Shown: in pieces, positions 51,054 to 59,245 of the stretch
How positions within the stretch are numbered: the stretch's first letter is position 1
How the letters are laid out: every line of letters begins with the position of its first letter
From: Oceanipulchritudo coccoides
GTDB taxonomy: Bacteria; Verrucomicrobiota; Verrucomicrobiia; Opitutales; Oceanipulchritudinaceae
Length of the DNA: 64,000 nt
Direction of reading: 5' to 3'
Assembly (NCBI RefSeq): GCF_010500615.1
Contig: NZ_JAAGNX010000001.1
Location: 1,131,531-1,195,530 of the forward strand
Translations under genes and position numbers: made by a program
Notes under the pieces: model-generated
The model's input: only the letters and a program-made list of their open reading frames with translations
Told to the model about the DNA's origin: nothing
The model's database searches: none

Positions 51054-53363
51054 TTAACCGCGAAGCCACTTCTTATCAAGATCCTCATCTGTCACGATCG
51101 CCTCGCATGGCTGCAGATATTCCGGTAGCAGGTCCTGATAATCCGGTTCCATGAAGCGCTTTCCATGGAGGAGCACGCGAGCACGCTGATCCGGCGACCG
51201 GACGAGCCGACCCAGAGCCTGGCTTATTTTTCTCAGTCCCGGGATGAGGTAAACGGCATGAAAGCGTGATGTGGAATTTCCCGTGGCGAGGGCTTCCCTG
51301 GCTTTCTGGAGGCCATTGACCTCAGGCAGGGCTGGTCCGACTACGATGGCTTGGCTGACCCGTCCCCCCAAGGCGTCTATTCCCTCACTGAAGCGACTCC
51401 CCAAAACAAGGAATAGGACATCATTAAAGAGAAGAGCCGATTCCAAGAACTCGTTTTGTTTCTCAAGGTTCAAGTCGCGTGGCTGGAGCTCACAACGAAG
51501 ACTTGAAAACAGGTAGCTCATCCGCTCGAGCACTTTCCTCGCATATTGATAGCTCGGGAAAAAGGCGACCGTACACCCCTTGCCTGAGAGGGCACTTTCT
51601 CCAATGGTCCGGGTCGTCGTGTCAAGAAACCTATCGCGCTGGCGAAAGCGGGTATCGACCCGTGCATCGACCATAATTTCAAAGCAACCTTCCAGCCAGG
51701 GACTGGTCCCGAGAATTTGCCTTGCTTCCTTGTCTCGGGCGATCCCGATGGCCTTCTTGAATGAATCCCACGGGCGAAGGGTGGCCGACATTAAAATGGT
51801 CTGGCGGAAGCGGCCCAGCGTTTGCCGGATTTGTGTGGAGGCATCCAGACAGGCAAGCTCAATGCATCCCTTTGCCGGGGAATAGGTGTGGTATGGCAGA
51901 TCTGGCTGATCCCAGTCGGTCTGCAACTGTGACAATTGAAAGAGCCAATCAAGGCTTTCCGGGGAAATTTCGTTCTCGAAGAAGTGGCATTCGTGCAGGG
52001 CGGTGGAAGCTTCACGGATCAGGCCGATGAGATCGGCCTCCACGGGCGGGTCGAGGCAATCGCAGGTTGACTGCTTCTTGACCAGTGATTGCAGGATATC
52101 GAGGATGCGCGGCAACTTACCGGGAAACTGTGCCATCTGGACCTCCGTCAGGACATGCCCGAGCTCATTCGCATTGAAACGATAGGAACGGCTTCCGGCC
52201 GCCCGGTCCGGCAGATTATGTGCCTCGTCAATGATGAGAAGCGTCTTGTTGGGCGAAAAAGTGGGGATTCCTTCAAGGACCTGAGCGACACGCGGATCAA
52301 AGAGATAATTGAAGTCGGCAATCCAGACATCCGCATAGGGAAGAAGGAACCGGGAAATGGCCCATGGTGGTATTCCGTGCCGCTGGCCCAGCAAGCGCAC
52401 GTTCTCAAGGTCAAGAACCCCGTCTGCGAGGAGGCCGGGCGCGGACAAACCCGAGTCGGACCAGCGCTCCATTATTTCCCGCCGTGAGAGGGATCGCTCA
52501 AACTCGGCATCCAGCTCGTGATCCTTGCGACTGCGCAAGGCATGGATGGTCAGGTCCGGCATTTCCTCCTTGAAGGCGAGCAACTGGTTCAGCAGGGGCG
52601 AATGGCCGGTGTTTTTGCCCGTCATGACGATGATCCGCTCGGCATCCCCGCGGGCCAGACTGAGCAGCGCCTGTTCAAGGACCAGTCCCGTTTTTCCGAA
52701 TCCTGTCGGGGCTTCAAATAGAATCGGGAGCGGCTGGTCCAGGGCGACTGCCAGTTGTTCCCGGGCATCCGGTTGGCCGGGTCGCCATGCTGGAAAGGGT
52801 GAGGGGACCTCAAGCCGCCTGAGCCTGCTGAAGTGACTGCGGCGCTCCTCAAGAATCGCCGCGACTGCCTGGAGATGCCGGTGCAGGTTTTTGAAGTCAT
52901 CATCACCAAGGGCAACGCTCTGGGTAAAGGCCGATTGGATATCAAGGAAAACAAGCTCAGTTTCAGGGAACTCACTTTTCCTTCCCAAAAGAAAGGCATA
53001 GAGCATCGCCTGATGAAAGTGCTGGGGATAGGTCTCCCTGAGGATGCTGTCCTCTGAAGGCAGTGTTGTCGCGACTGTCTTGATCTCCCGGATGACGGGT
53101 TTTCCCGGTCCTGGGCGGATCTGGTCGATACGTCCCTTTAACTCAAATCGCCAACCCTCCTGGAGAATGTTGCCCGAGACGGATTGCTCGAAGAGCCAGC
53201 CAGCTTCCGTCTGTTCAGCACGTTCCCGCAAAACGCCATGCCAATGGCTGCCCAGTTCGGCGCGCCATTTACCCGCCAGCTCGTCGCCGGCAGAGATCAG
53301 CGAAAAGCGGGCCAGCTCACCAACCGAAAGTTTAAGGGTCCTGTTCTGCCAATCCCAATGCAT
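51054..53363 (-). CDS. PD-(D/E)XK nuclease fused to XPD/DinG-like helicase without Fe-S cysteines
   Basis: The protein has 769 residues. The N-terminal ~180 residues look like a PD-(D/E)XK nuclease of the Cas4/AddB kind: D80 (GRIDQI), E93-x-K95 (IREIKT) and Q118 (QAMLYAFLLG). The helicase has Walker A EAPTGFGKTG (K224), DEAH at 379-382 (LLIIDEAHNLPD), ILMSATLRPWDSF, and the motif VI region QALGRLVRSP. In XPD/DinG proteins four Cys between Walker A and DEAH hold an iron-sulfur cluster, but here residues 225-378 contain no Cys, and the usual CPYE-like segment reads IPPWAIS. The fold of the XPD arch is otherwise recognisable (ADVWIADFNYLFDP). The role is probably DNA repair or recombination, but its substrate is unknown. 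Confidence 0.85.
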   Translation of the reverse strand: MHWDWQNRTLKLSVGELARFSLISAGDELAGKWRAELGSHWHGVLRERAEQTEAGWLFEQSVSGNILQEGWRFELKGRIDQIRPGPGKPVIREIKTVATTLPSEDSILRETYPQHFHQAMLYAFLLGRKSEFPETELVFLDIQSAFTQSVALGDDDFKNLHRHLQAVAAILEERRSHFSRLRRLEVPSPFPAWRPGQPDAREQLAVALDQPLPILFEAPTGFGKTGLVLEQALLSLARGDAERIIVMTGKNTGHSPLLNQLLAFKEEMPDLTIHALRSRKDHELDAEFERSLSRREIMERWSDSGLSAPGLLADGVLDLENVRLLGQRHGIPPWAISRFLLPYADVWIADFNYLFDPRVAQVLEGIPTFSPNKTLLIIDEAHNLPDRAAGSRSYRFNANELGHVLTEVQMAQFPGKLPRILDILQSLVKKQSTCDCLDPPVEADLIGLIREASTALHECHFFENEISPESLDWLFQLSQLQTDWDQPDLPYHTYSPAKGCIELACLDASTQIRQTLGRFRQTILMSATLRPWDSFKKAIGIARDKEARQILGTSPWLEGCFEIMVDARVDTRFRQRDRFLDTTTRTIGESALSGKGCTVAFFPSYQYARKVLERMSYLFSSLRCELQPRDLNLEKQNEFLESALLFNDVLFLVLGSRFSEGIDALGGRVSQAIVVGPALPEVNGLQKAREALATGNSTSRFHAVYLIPGLRKISQALGRLVRSPDQRARVLLHGKRFMEPDYQDLLPEYLQPCEAIVTDEDLDKKWLRG

Positions 53364-53404
53364 TGGTTCCTACCATTGTTTTCGCCATTGCCCCGACAAG
53401 CCAA

Positions 53405-54220
53405 ATGCATCATTTGATGAATATGTTTAATTTCCGGCTAGTATATATTTTCCTCTTTGCGCTTTGTTTAAGTCCGCTCGGCCTGTCTGCATTGTACGAG
53501 GGTCAGAGCATGGAGGACGTTGTTGCTGAATTGGGTACCCCAAACGGGAAGCGAACCTCTCCCGGTCGTGAAGTCTGGGTCTATTCCGGGGACATCACGC
53601 TTGAGTTTTTGGATGGCCACCTCTCGAGGGCCAAAGGGACTTTCATGGAGCGCGCACCTGATATGCCTGCCCCGGAAGCCGTGCCAGATAGTGAGCCAGA
53701 AGCTGAAGCCGCTTCTCTCCAGACCGTGGAAAAGAAGCCTCCTGCGGAAACGAAGGCCGGTGAGCTCGACAAGGAAATCGAGCAATTCTCGGAAGGGCTG
53801 CCCGAGTTACCTAAAGAGCTGGATGGATTCATGGACGACGAGGACGAAGAAGTCCCGGCCAGCACCTCGATTCTCCGCAATATTCTTCTCTGGGCGGTCC
53901 CGGTCTTCCTGGGATTTATCTTTCTCCTGATCGCGTTGAAGATTGTCGGGGTTGAGGCCACCAAATCAGCGGTTCTATTCATCGCAGTCGCTGATCAGGC
54001 CGTGATGCACGGTGTGCAATGGCTTTTTCTTGATTTACTTGGGTTCCCCACCGCGCTCCATGCGGATGCCCTTGCCTCCTTTGTCGTGATGCTGATCCTG
54101 GTCAACAAAATGACCTATGCCAAGCAGTTGCCGGTGGCCATCAAGGTGGTCATCATGTCAAAGGTCGCGGGCCTTGTTGCCTGGTATTTTCTGCTACTCT
54201 TTCTCCTGCACAACCTTTGA
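53405..54220 (+). CDS. Membrane protein with SmpA/BamE-like N-terminal domain
   Basis: The protein has 271 residues from the ATG at 53405; ATGs at 53417 and 53423 are also possible. A signal peptide (RLVYIFLFALCLSPLGLSAL) is followed by a short BamE/SmpA-like domain (~28-75: LYEGQSMEDVVAELGTPNG, VWVYSGDITLEFLDGHL). An acidic, Pro-rich linker (~80-150) leads to a membrane region of about four helices (~160-271). It lacks the lipobox Cys of BamE. I do not know its function. It is divergent from the helicase by 41 bp, and its 3' end overlaps the convergent cytochrome gene by 27 bp. Confidence 0.65.
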   Translation: MHHLMNMFNFRLVYIFLFALCLSPLGLSALYEGQSMEDVVAELGTPNGKRTSPGREVWVYSGDITLEFLDGHLSRAKGTFMERAPDMPAPEAVPDSEPEAEAASLQTVEKKPPAETKAGELDKEIEQFSEGLPELPKELDGFMDDEDEEVPASTSILRNILLWAVPVFLGFIFLLIALKIVGVEATKSAVLFIAVADQAVMHGVQWLFLDLLGFPTALHADALASFVVMLILVNKMTYAKQLPVAIKVVIMSKVAGLVAWYFLLLFLLHNL

Positions 54221-55681
54221 GACCTGTTCGTGGAATTTGACCACGGTCTGCGAGAGGCCCCACCAGCCGTATTTGAAGGCGGCGAAGTCCTGCCCGTTCA
54301 TGGCGGAGGCGTAGCGCGCCGCGTTTGCGTTGATCAGCCACTGCTTGACCCACTGGTGCTCAAGGGACTCGTCAAATGGATTGGCCGGATCCGCTAATCC
54401 GAGATCCCATGCCTGTTGCATGAGCCCGTTGGTCTTTATGACCATTTCGTCGATTTCCGCGACAGCCAGATCAAATTGCTCGAAGTGGCCGTTGACCCAG
54501 TCTGTTGAGTGGCAGGCTCTGCAAACGGCGCTCATCATCGCCTGTCGCTTGTCCATTTCATCCGGGGAGATGAGTCCGGTTTTTGCATGAACACCTGTGA
54601 AGGTGACCGGCATTGGCTGTCCATCGTCATTGAGGAGGGTAGTTGTCAAGCCGTGTGCGGGTTGTGGATGACTGGTTACGAGCCCGAATATCCTCAGCCA
54701 GAGCCGCGAACCAAAGTCATGCGTCCGGTTGGCGATGACTTCATCCCCGCTGGGATCTGTGACAAGTGCGTTATGGCAAACCGAACAGCTTGGGGCATTG
54801 AAATCCTCACCAGCTTTCCAGGGAACCGCATCCCAATTGTAGTGACTGGTCTCGGACAGGAGGATGTTGCCATGCTTGCTTTCCTTCCAGACATCCCATG
54901 CAGGAACATCGGGTTCGACATGGCATTGTGCGCAGGTGTAGGGCTTGCGCGCCACCTCAATTGAGAAACCGTGTCGTGGATGGCAAGCTGTGCAGGCCCC
55001 GCGTGAGCCATCGGGATTAATTCGTCCGACACCTTGGTTAGGCCAGTTGGCAATGTTCGGAATTTCAATTTCACCAAAATCGGTATCAATTGTTTTCAGG
55101 CCATCCACAGTCAGGACTGTGCCGTGGCAGGCATAGCAGCTTTCACCGGCGGTATGGGCCGATGGCGGAAGGCTTTGTACTCCCGATTCATCAATGACTT
55201 TCATCCCGATGACTTCGGTTTCCAAGGCATGGTAAACGGGGTTGTCGCGGAGGTTGGCAATGGCGTGTGCCTTCTTCGATTCATTATACTCATGCTGTTC
55301 ATCGGGATGGCAGGTCGCGCAGTCTTTTGGGGAGACCACCAGATTGATCGTGTAACCAAAGTGCTCGAAGGCATCGGCATGATCCCCGGTGTTTAATCCA
55401 TGACATTCGTAGCAACCAATTGTTGAGGAGGCCATGTTCTCGGGGACGGTTCCTGCTGATATACGTCGTTCCAGCGGGTCTTTTCCCATGGCTTCCATCG
55501 GGGAGAACCGGGCATGCCGGCTCCGCTGCCAATCCCCCACAATTCCCGGGGTGGCCATCTCATGACACATGAGGCATTCTTCTGTCTCCGGGCTCATTTC
55601 CGCGGAAAGGAGCGCCGCGGTGGTGAGAAGGGTCAATCCGCTTAACAGCAATATTTTGGGGGCAATACGATTTGTTTTCAT
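54194..55681 (-). CDS. Periplasmic octahaem cytochrome c of the hydroxylamine oxidoreductase-like type
   Basis: The protein has 495 residues with a signal peptide (cleavage near LLSA-EMS). There are exactly eight CXXCH haem sites, at residues 36, 90, 121, 182, 230, 250, 299 and 387. This count, the spacing and the long helical C-terminus (~400-495) match the HAO/octahaem nitrite-reductase superfamily. In HAO the active haem is cross-linked to a Tyr from a neighbouring chain; whether such a Tyr exists here cannot be decided by reading, although the C-terminal segment has Tyr residues. Family members oxidise hydroxylamine or hydrazine, or reduce nitrite. No NapC/NrfH-type partner and no Ccm gene are in the window, so the electron donor or acceptor is unknown. 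Confidence 0.82.
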   Translation of the reverse strand: MKTNRIAPKILLLSGLTLLTTAALLSAEMSPETEECLMCHEMATPGIVGDWQRSRHARFSPMEAMGKDPLERRISAGTVPENMASSTIGCYECHGLNTGDHADAFEHFGYTINLVVSPKDCATCHPDEQHEYNESKKAHAIANLRDNPVYHALETEVIGMKVIDESGVQSLPPSAHTAGESCYACHGTVLTVDGLKTIDTDFGEIEIPNIANWPNQGVGRINPDGSRGACTACHPRHGFSIEVARKPYTCAQCHVEPDVPAWDVWKESKHGNILLSETSHYNWDAVPWKAGEDFNAPSCSVCHNALVTDPSGDEVIANRTHDFGSRLWLRIFGLVTSHPQPAHGLTTTLLNDDGQPMPVTFTGVHAKTGLISPDEMDKRQAMMSAVCRACHSTDWVNGHFEQFDLAVAEIDEMVIKTNGLMQQAWDLGLADPANPFDESLEHQWVKQWLINANAARYASAMNGQDFAAFKYGWWGLSQTVVKFHEQVSKVVQEKE

Positions 55682-55820
55682 GGTTTCAAAAGCTTTGGTC
55701 CGCTTTCGGTTCTAGAAAACGGCGCAGGCTTGGTCAACGATTGGCCGGCATCTATTAATCAATGTTGGATTGTTCATTAGCTCGACTTGCGGAATGGCAA
55801 CTCTCGGTTAGAATCGAATT

Positions 55821-56423
55821 ATGAACACATTCACAGCCATTCGCGAACGACGCGCCATCAAGCATTATGACCCGGATCACGTCATGTCAGACGAGGAGAT
55901 CCACGAACTCATGGAGTTGACCATGCAGTCTCCCACGGCCTTCAATATCCAGCATTGGCGATTGATCGTGGTGAAGAATCCGGAAATCCGGAAGCAGATC
56001 CGGGAGGCCGCCTGGGATCAGGCTCAAGTAACAGACGCCTCCCTCCTTGTGATTCTCTGTGCCAATAAGAGTGCTTGGAAAGACCAACCGGAAAAATATT
56101 GGGTGAACGCGCCAAAGCCGGTTCAGGACTTCCTCGTTCCGGCAATCGGGCAGTACTATGAAAACCGCGAACAGGTTCAGCGGGACGAATGCATGCGCTC
56201 CTGCGGGATTGCCGGCCAGACAATGATGTTGGCGGCAAAGGCTATGGGCTATGATAGCTGTCCGATGGACGGGTTTGATTTTGATAAGGTGGGAGAAATC
56301 ATAAATCTTCCGGAAGATCACTTGATCAGCTTTATGATCGCTGTTGGAAAGGGTATCCAACCCGCATGGCCCAAGCCGGGCCAGCTGGCCTACGATACTG
56401 TAGTCCGTACGGACAGCTTCTAG
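55821..56423 (+). CDS. Nitroreductase-family FMN oxidoreductase
   Basis: The protein has 200 residues. The fold is recognisable from FTAIRERRAIKHYDPDH (FMN phosphate contacts), SPTAFNIQHWRLIVVKN, the central WVNAPKPVQ loop, MRSCGIAGQTMMLAAKAMGYDSCPMDGFD and the final GKGIQPAWPK. Such proteins reduce nitro compounds, quinones or flavins with NAD(P)H; the substrate is not fixed by the sequence. It stands alone, with the tandem repeat element directly after its stop. Confidence 0.9.
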   Translation: MNTFTAIRERRAIKHYDPDHVMSDEEIHELMELTMQSPTAFNIQHWRLIVVKNPEIRKQIREAAWDQAQVTDASLLVILCANKSAWKDQPEKYWVNAPKPVQDFLVPAIGQYYENREQVQRDECMRSCGIAGQTMMLAAKAMGYDSCPMDGFDFDKVGEIINLPEDHLISFMIAVGKGIQPAWPKPGQLAYDTVVRTDSF

Positions 56424-56430
56424 GAACAAT

Positions 56431-56494
56431 GAGTCGGGCCTTCAGGCCCGGTTGTATGGACCGGCGCTAAAGCGCCGACTCTAATTAGGCGTGG
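56431..56494. repeat. Branched-hairpin repeat, copy 1
   Basis: A 64-bp unit with an outer stem GAGTCGG/CCGACTC enclosing two hairpins, GGGCC-TTCA-GGCCC and CGGCGCT-AA-AGCGCCG, followed by CTAATTAGGCGTGG. It is nearly identical to copy 2 at 56513-56576 and may serve as a terminator for the nitroreductase transcript. Confidence 0.8.
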
Positions 56495-56512
56495 ATTGCT
56501 TGTCGGGACCCT

Positions 56513-56576
56513 GAGTCGGGCCTTCAGGCCCGGTAGTATGGACCGGCGCTGAAGCGCCGACTCTAATTAGGCGTGG
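56513..56576. repeat. Branched-hairpin repeat, copy 2, running into the eda 3' end
   Basis: Same 64-bp unit as copy 1, with only two or three differences. Its last 14 bases encode the final residues and stop codon of the KDPG aldolase gene on the minus strand, so the repeat and the gene end overlap. Confidence 0.8.
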
Positions 56577-57195
56577 CTAGCTTAATAGCTGCACGTGTCA
56601 GAGTCTTGATCTGCTCAAAATCCCCGTCAGCGACGAGCTTCTGGTCCACAAACCAGCTCCCGCCTATTGCTCTGGTGATCTTCAGATCCAGATACGGCTG
56701 GGCATTGGCGGCATTGATCCCGCCCGTTGGGACAAACTGGACGCTGGTGTGTCCGTAGGGACCTGCCAGTGCCTTGAGCATCTTCACACCGCCCGCGGCT
56801 TCCGCAGGGAAAAATTTGAGGAGTTTCAGGCCCATCGAAAGGCCCCGTTCGACTTCGCCGGGAGTAATGACGCCCGGGATCATCTGGAAGTCCAGGGACT
56901 GTGCCTTCTCGATCACCTCCGGGTTCAGACCGGGGGATACACCGAAGGTCACTCCCATCTCAACCAGCTCCGGCAGAACCGTTGCATCAAGGATGGTTCC
57001 GGCGCCGATGGTCATTTCGGGAAACTCCTTGCAAATGGCCCGCATCGCCTCGAGGGCGCAATCCGTCCGGAGGGTGACTTCAATATGGGGCAATCCTGCC
57101 TCCATCAGAGCCTCCGCCAGTGGAAGTGCACTCGACAGGCTCGGGATGACCGCAACAGGGACTAATCGGGATTTGGTAATAGATTCTAAACTCAT
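56563..57195 (-). CDS. eda: KDPG/KHG aldolase
   Basis: The protein has 210 residues. It cleaves 2-keto-3-deoxy-6-phosphogluconate to pyruvate and glyceraldehyde-3-phosphate, the last step of uronate and Entner-Doudoroff catabolism. It is a TIM barrel with HIEVTLRTDCALEAM (catalytic Glu), IGAGTILD, PGVITPGEVE, the Schiff-base Lys in LLKFFPAEAAGG and FVPTGGINAANA. The last residues (ATPN) are encoded by a repeat unit. It is divergent from a cupin-type regulator and near a GH88 gene, in line with a uronate pathway. Confidence 0.95.
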   Translation of the reverse strand: MSLESITKSRLVPVAVIPSLSSALPLAEALMEAGLPHIEVTLRTDCALEAMRAICKEFPEMTIGAGTILDATVLPELVEMGVTFGVSPGLNPEVIEKAQSLDFQMIPGVITPGEVERGLSMGLKLLKFFPAEAAGGVKMLKALAGPYGHTSVQFVPTGGINAANAQPYLDLKITRAIGGSWFVDQKLVADGDFEQIKTLTRAAIKLATPN

Positions 57196-57219
57196 TTTTG
57201 CCTAATAGTTAAAAAATAG

Positions 57220-57249
57220 TTGATTTTTTGTTGTTTACGCAAATAATAT
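57220..57249 (+). promoter_or_regulatory. Promoter of the cupin-regulator / GH88 operon
   Basis: TTGATT (57220-57225) and TAATAT (57244-57249) are 18 bp apart, with the start codon of the regulator gene 18 bases beyond the -10. The opposite strand holds TTGACG at 57260-57255 and TAAACA at 57237-57232 (17 bp apart) as a candidate eda promoter, so the two promoters interleave and could be controlled together by the regulator. Confidence 0.5.
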
Positions 57250-57267
57250 GGAATCGTCAATTAAATT

Positions 57268-57822
57268 ATGGCAGAAAACTCCTCAGTAAGTGCGCTCTCC
57301 GGCATGTTCGATTTTTCAATCCTGCGTGAAATTCGCAAGCGGGAAGGATTGACCCTGGATGAAGTGGCCAGTCGGTCTGGTCTGAGCATAGCCGTTATTT
57401 CCCGGATCGAACGCAACCAGACCAGCGCGGAGCTGGAGACGCTCTACAAACTGGGGCGAGTTTTTGGGATGAGCGCGACCGACCTTCTTGCCCTGACTGA
57501 GTCGAGGATGGCCCACCGGAAGGTGGAAGATAGTTACCAGAGTGATGGCTTTCAATTCAGGGTCGTACGCTATGCAAACCACTCATGTTTCCTTGGCGAG
57601 GCAAAGGCTGGAGCCCGGATCCGCAAACCGGAGATTCACCATGACGACCATGAAACCTGCTGGGTCATCGAGGGTCGCCTGCGGGTGGAACTTCCCCACG
57701 AGACAGTTGAGCTGGGTGCGGGAGAAAGCCTGCAGTTCGACGCCATTCAGGAACATTCCTACGAGGCCGTTGAGGACAGTCGCTTAATTCTGGTTCACGT
57801 GAAAAAGCGCAAAAGATATTAG
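57268..57822 (+). CDS. XRE-family transcriptional regulator with C-terminal cupin domain
   Basis: The protein has 184 residues. The N-terminal HTH (~16-75) reads LREIRKREGLTLDEVASRSG and LSIAVISRIERNQT. The C-terminal cupin (~100-180) has HHDDHETCWVIEGRLRVELP, GAGESLQFDAIQEHSY and conserved His residues that may bind a metal or small effector. Such regulators usually repress their own operon and adjacent catabolic genes until an inducer binds. It is the first gene of the rightward operon with GH88, isomerase, oxidoreductase and SDR, and it is divergent from eda. Confidence 0.88.
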   Translation: MAENSSVSALSGMFDFSILREIRKREGLTLDEVASRSGLSIAVISRIERNQTSAELETLYKLGRVFGMSATDLLALTESRMAHRKVEDSYQSDGFQFRVVRYANHSCFLGEAKAGARIRKPEIHHDDHETCWVIEGRLRVELPHETVELGAGESLQFDAIQEHSYEAVEDSRLILVHVKKRKRY

Positions 57823-57856
57823 GGCGAGGGACAATTGTAGGAGGATTTTTATCACA

Positions 57857-59245
57857 ATGAAAATTAAGAATGAATTAACGGCATCGGATTTGAAGGGAAA
57901 GCTTGAGCGCTTCTGGCAAGTCTCCGGAAAAAAGATTAACCGTATTGCTGAAGAGTATAATACATCAAAGGGATCGCCGGTATATACCTGGGCGGGCAAG
58001 TACACAACCCGTGGATGGACTGAATGGACGCAGGGCTTCCAGTACGGAAGCGCAATCCTCCAGTTTGATGCCACAGGTGATGAATCCTTTCTCGAGCTTG
58101 GGCGCAAGGACACGGTGGAAAAGATGGCCCCGCATGTAAGCCACTTTGGCGTGCATGATCACGGATTCAATAATGTCAGCACCTACGGGAATCTGCTTCG
58201 CCTCATGAACGAGGGAAGTATTCCCGAGAACAAGTGGGAGCGCGATTTCTATGAGCTCGCCTTGAAAGTCTCCGGAGCAGTGCAGGCCAAGCGCTGGGCG
58301 ACAACCGCAGATGGTCCCGGGTATATGTATTCCTTCAACGGCCCTCACTCCCTGTTTGTGGATACTATCCGTACTTGCCGCGCTCTGGTCGTGAGTGATC
58401 GTCTGGGTCATTCCCTGATGGAGGACAACGACAAGTCGGTCAGCCTGCTCGGTCGAATGATTGAGCATGCCCGGTCAACGGCGAAGTATTCGATTTATTA
58501 CGGCGAGGGTCGCGACGCTTACGACGAATGGGGTCGCACAACCCACGAGGCGATTTTCAACCGCAACGACGGCAACTTCCGCTGTCCCAACGCGCAACAG
58601 GGGTTCAGTGGGTTCACCACGTGGACTCGCGGTCTGTCATGGGCCATGGTCGGGTTCCCGGAAGAGCTGGAATTTATCGAGACGGTCAGCGACGAGGAGC
58701 TGAAACCATATGGCGGCCGAGCAGAGATCGAGGCAATCTTTCTCAAGGCAGCCAAGGCCACTTGTGACTGGTTTATCAAGAATACGGCTCTGGACGGGAT
58801 TCCTTATTGGGACGGCGGGGCACCTGAACTGTATCAACTGGGTGACTACACTTCTCGGAAGTCCGAACCATACAATGACTTTGAGCCGGTGGACAGCACA
58901 GCCTCGGCGATCGGGGCACAGGGGCTTCTCCGTCTCGGGCGTTATCTGGGCACGGAAACAGAAGAGGGGGCCCGCTATTTCCAAGCCGGATTGACCTCGT
59001 TCGAAACGATGCTTGAGGAGCCGTACCTGAGTCTGGAAGAAGACCACCATGGCCTTCTTCTTCACAGTATTTATCATCGTCCAAACGGATGGGATTACAT
59101 CCCCGAGGGTCAGAAGATCCCCTGTGGTGAATCCAGTATGTGGGGCGATTATCACATTCGAGAGCTGGCGCTGTACGTTCAGAGGTTAATTGAGGAAAAG
59201 CCCTACTACACTTTCTTTAACTGTGTGAAAGGATTGAAGAAATGA
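57857..59245 (+). CDS. Unsaturated glucuronyl hydrolase, glycoside hydrolase family 88
   Basis: The protein has 462 residues with no signal peptide, so it acts in the cytoplasm. GH88 enzymes remove the 4,5-unsaturated uronic acid left at the non-reducing end by polysaccharide lyases. The (alpha/alpha)6 barrel is recognisable in the central motifs WTEWTQGFQYGSAIL, HDHGFNNVS (with the Asp in the HDxGF position), TRGLSWAMVGF and PVDSTASAIGAQGLLRL. A ribosome-binding site AGGAGG lies 14-15 bases before the ATG at 57857. Its stop overlaps the next gene by four bases. It is the clearest sign that the organism degrades a uronate-containing polysaccharide via lyases. Confidence 0.92.
   Translation: MKIKNELTASDLKGKLERFWQVSGKKINRIAEEYNTSKGSPVYTWAGKYTTRGWTEWTQGFQYGSAILQFDATGDESFLELGRKDTVEKMAPHVSHFGVHDHGFNNVSTYGNLLRLMNEGSIPENKWERDFYELALKVSGAVQAKRWATTADGPGYMYSFNGPHSLFVDTIRTCRALVVSDRLGHSLMEDNDKSVSLLGRMIEHARSTAKYSIYYGEGRDAYDEWGRTTHEAIFNRNDGNFRCPNAQQGFSGFTTWTRGLSWAMVGFPEELEFIETVSDEELKPYGGRAEIEAIFLKAAKATCDWFIKNTALDGIPYWDGGAPELYQLGDYTSRKSEPYNDFEPVDSTASAIGAQGLLRLGRYLGTETEEGARYFQAGLTSFETMLEEPYLSLEEDHHGLLLHSIYHRPNGWDYIPEGQKIPCGESSMWGDYHIRELALYVQRLIEEKPYYTFFNCVKGLKK

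Noticed and set aside
56431-56576. Possible CRISPR array
   Set aside because: Only two units with an 18-bp gap, each unit self-complementary and 64 bp long, and no cas gene; the pattern is a hairpin repeat.
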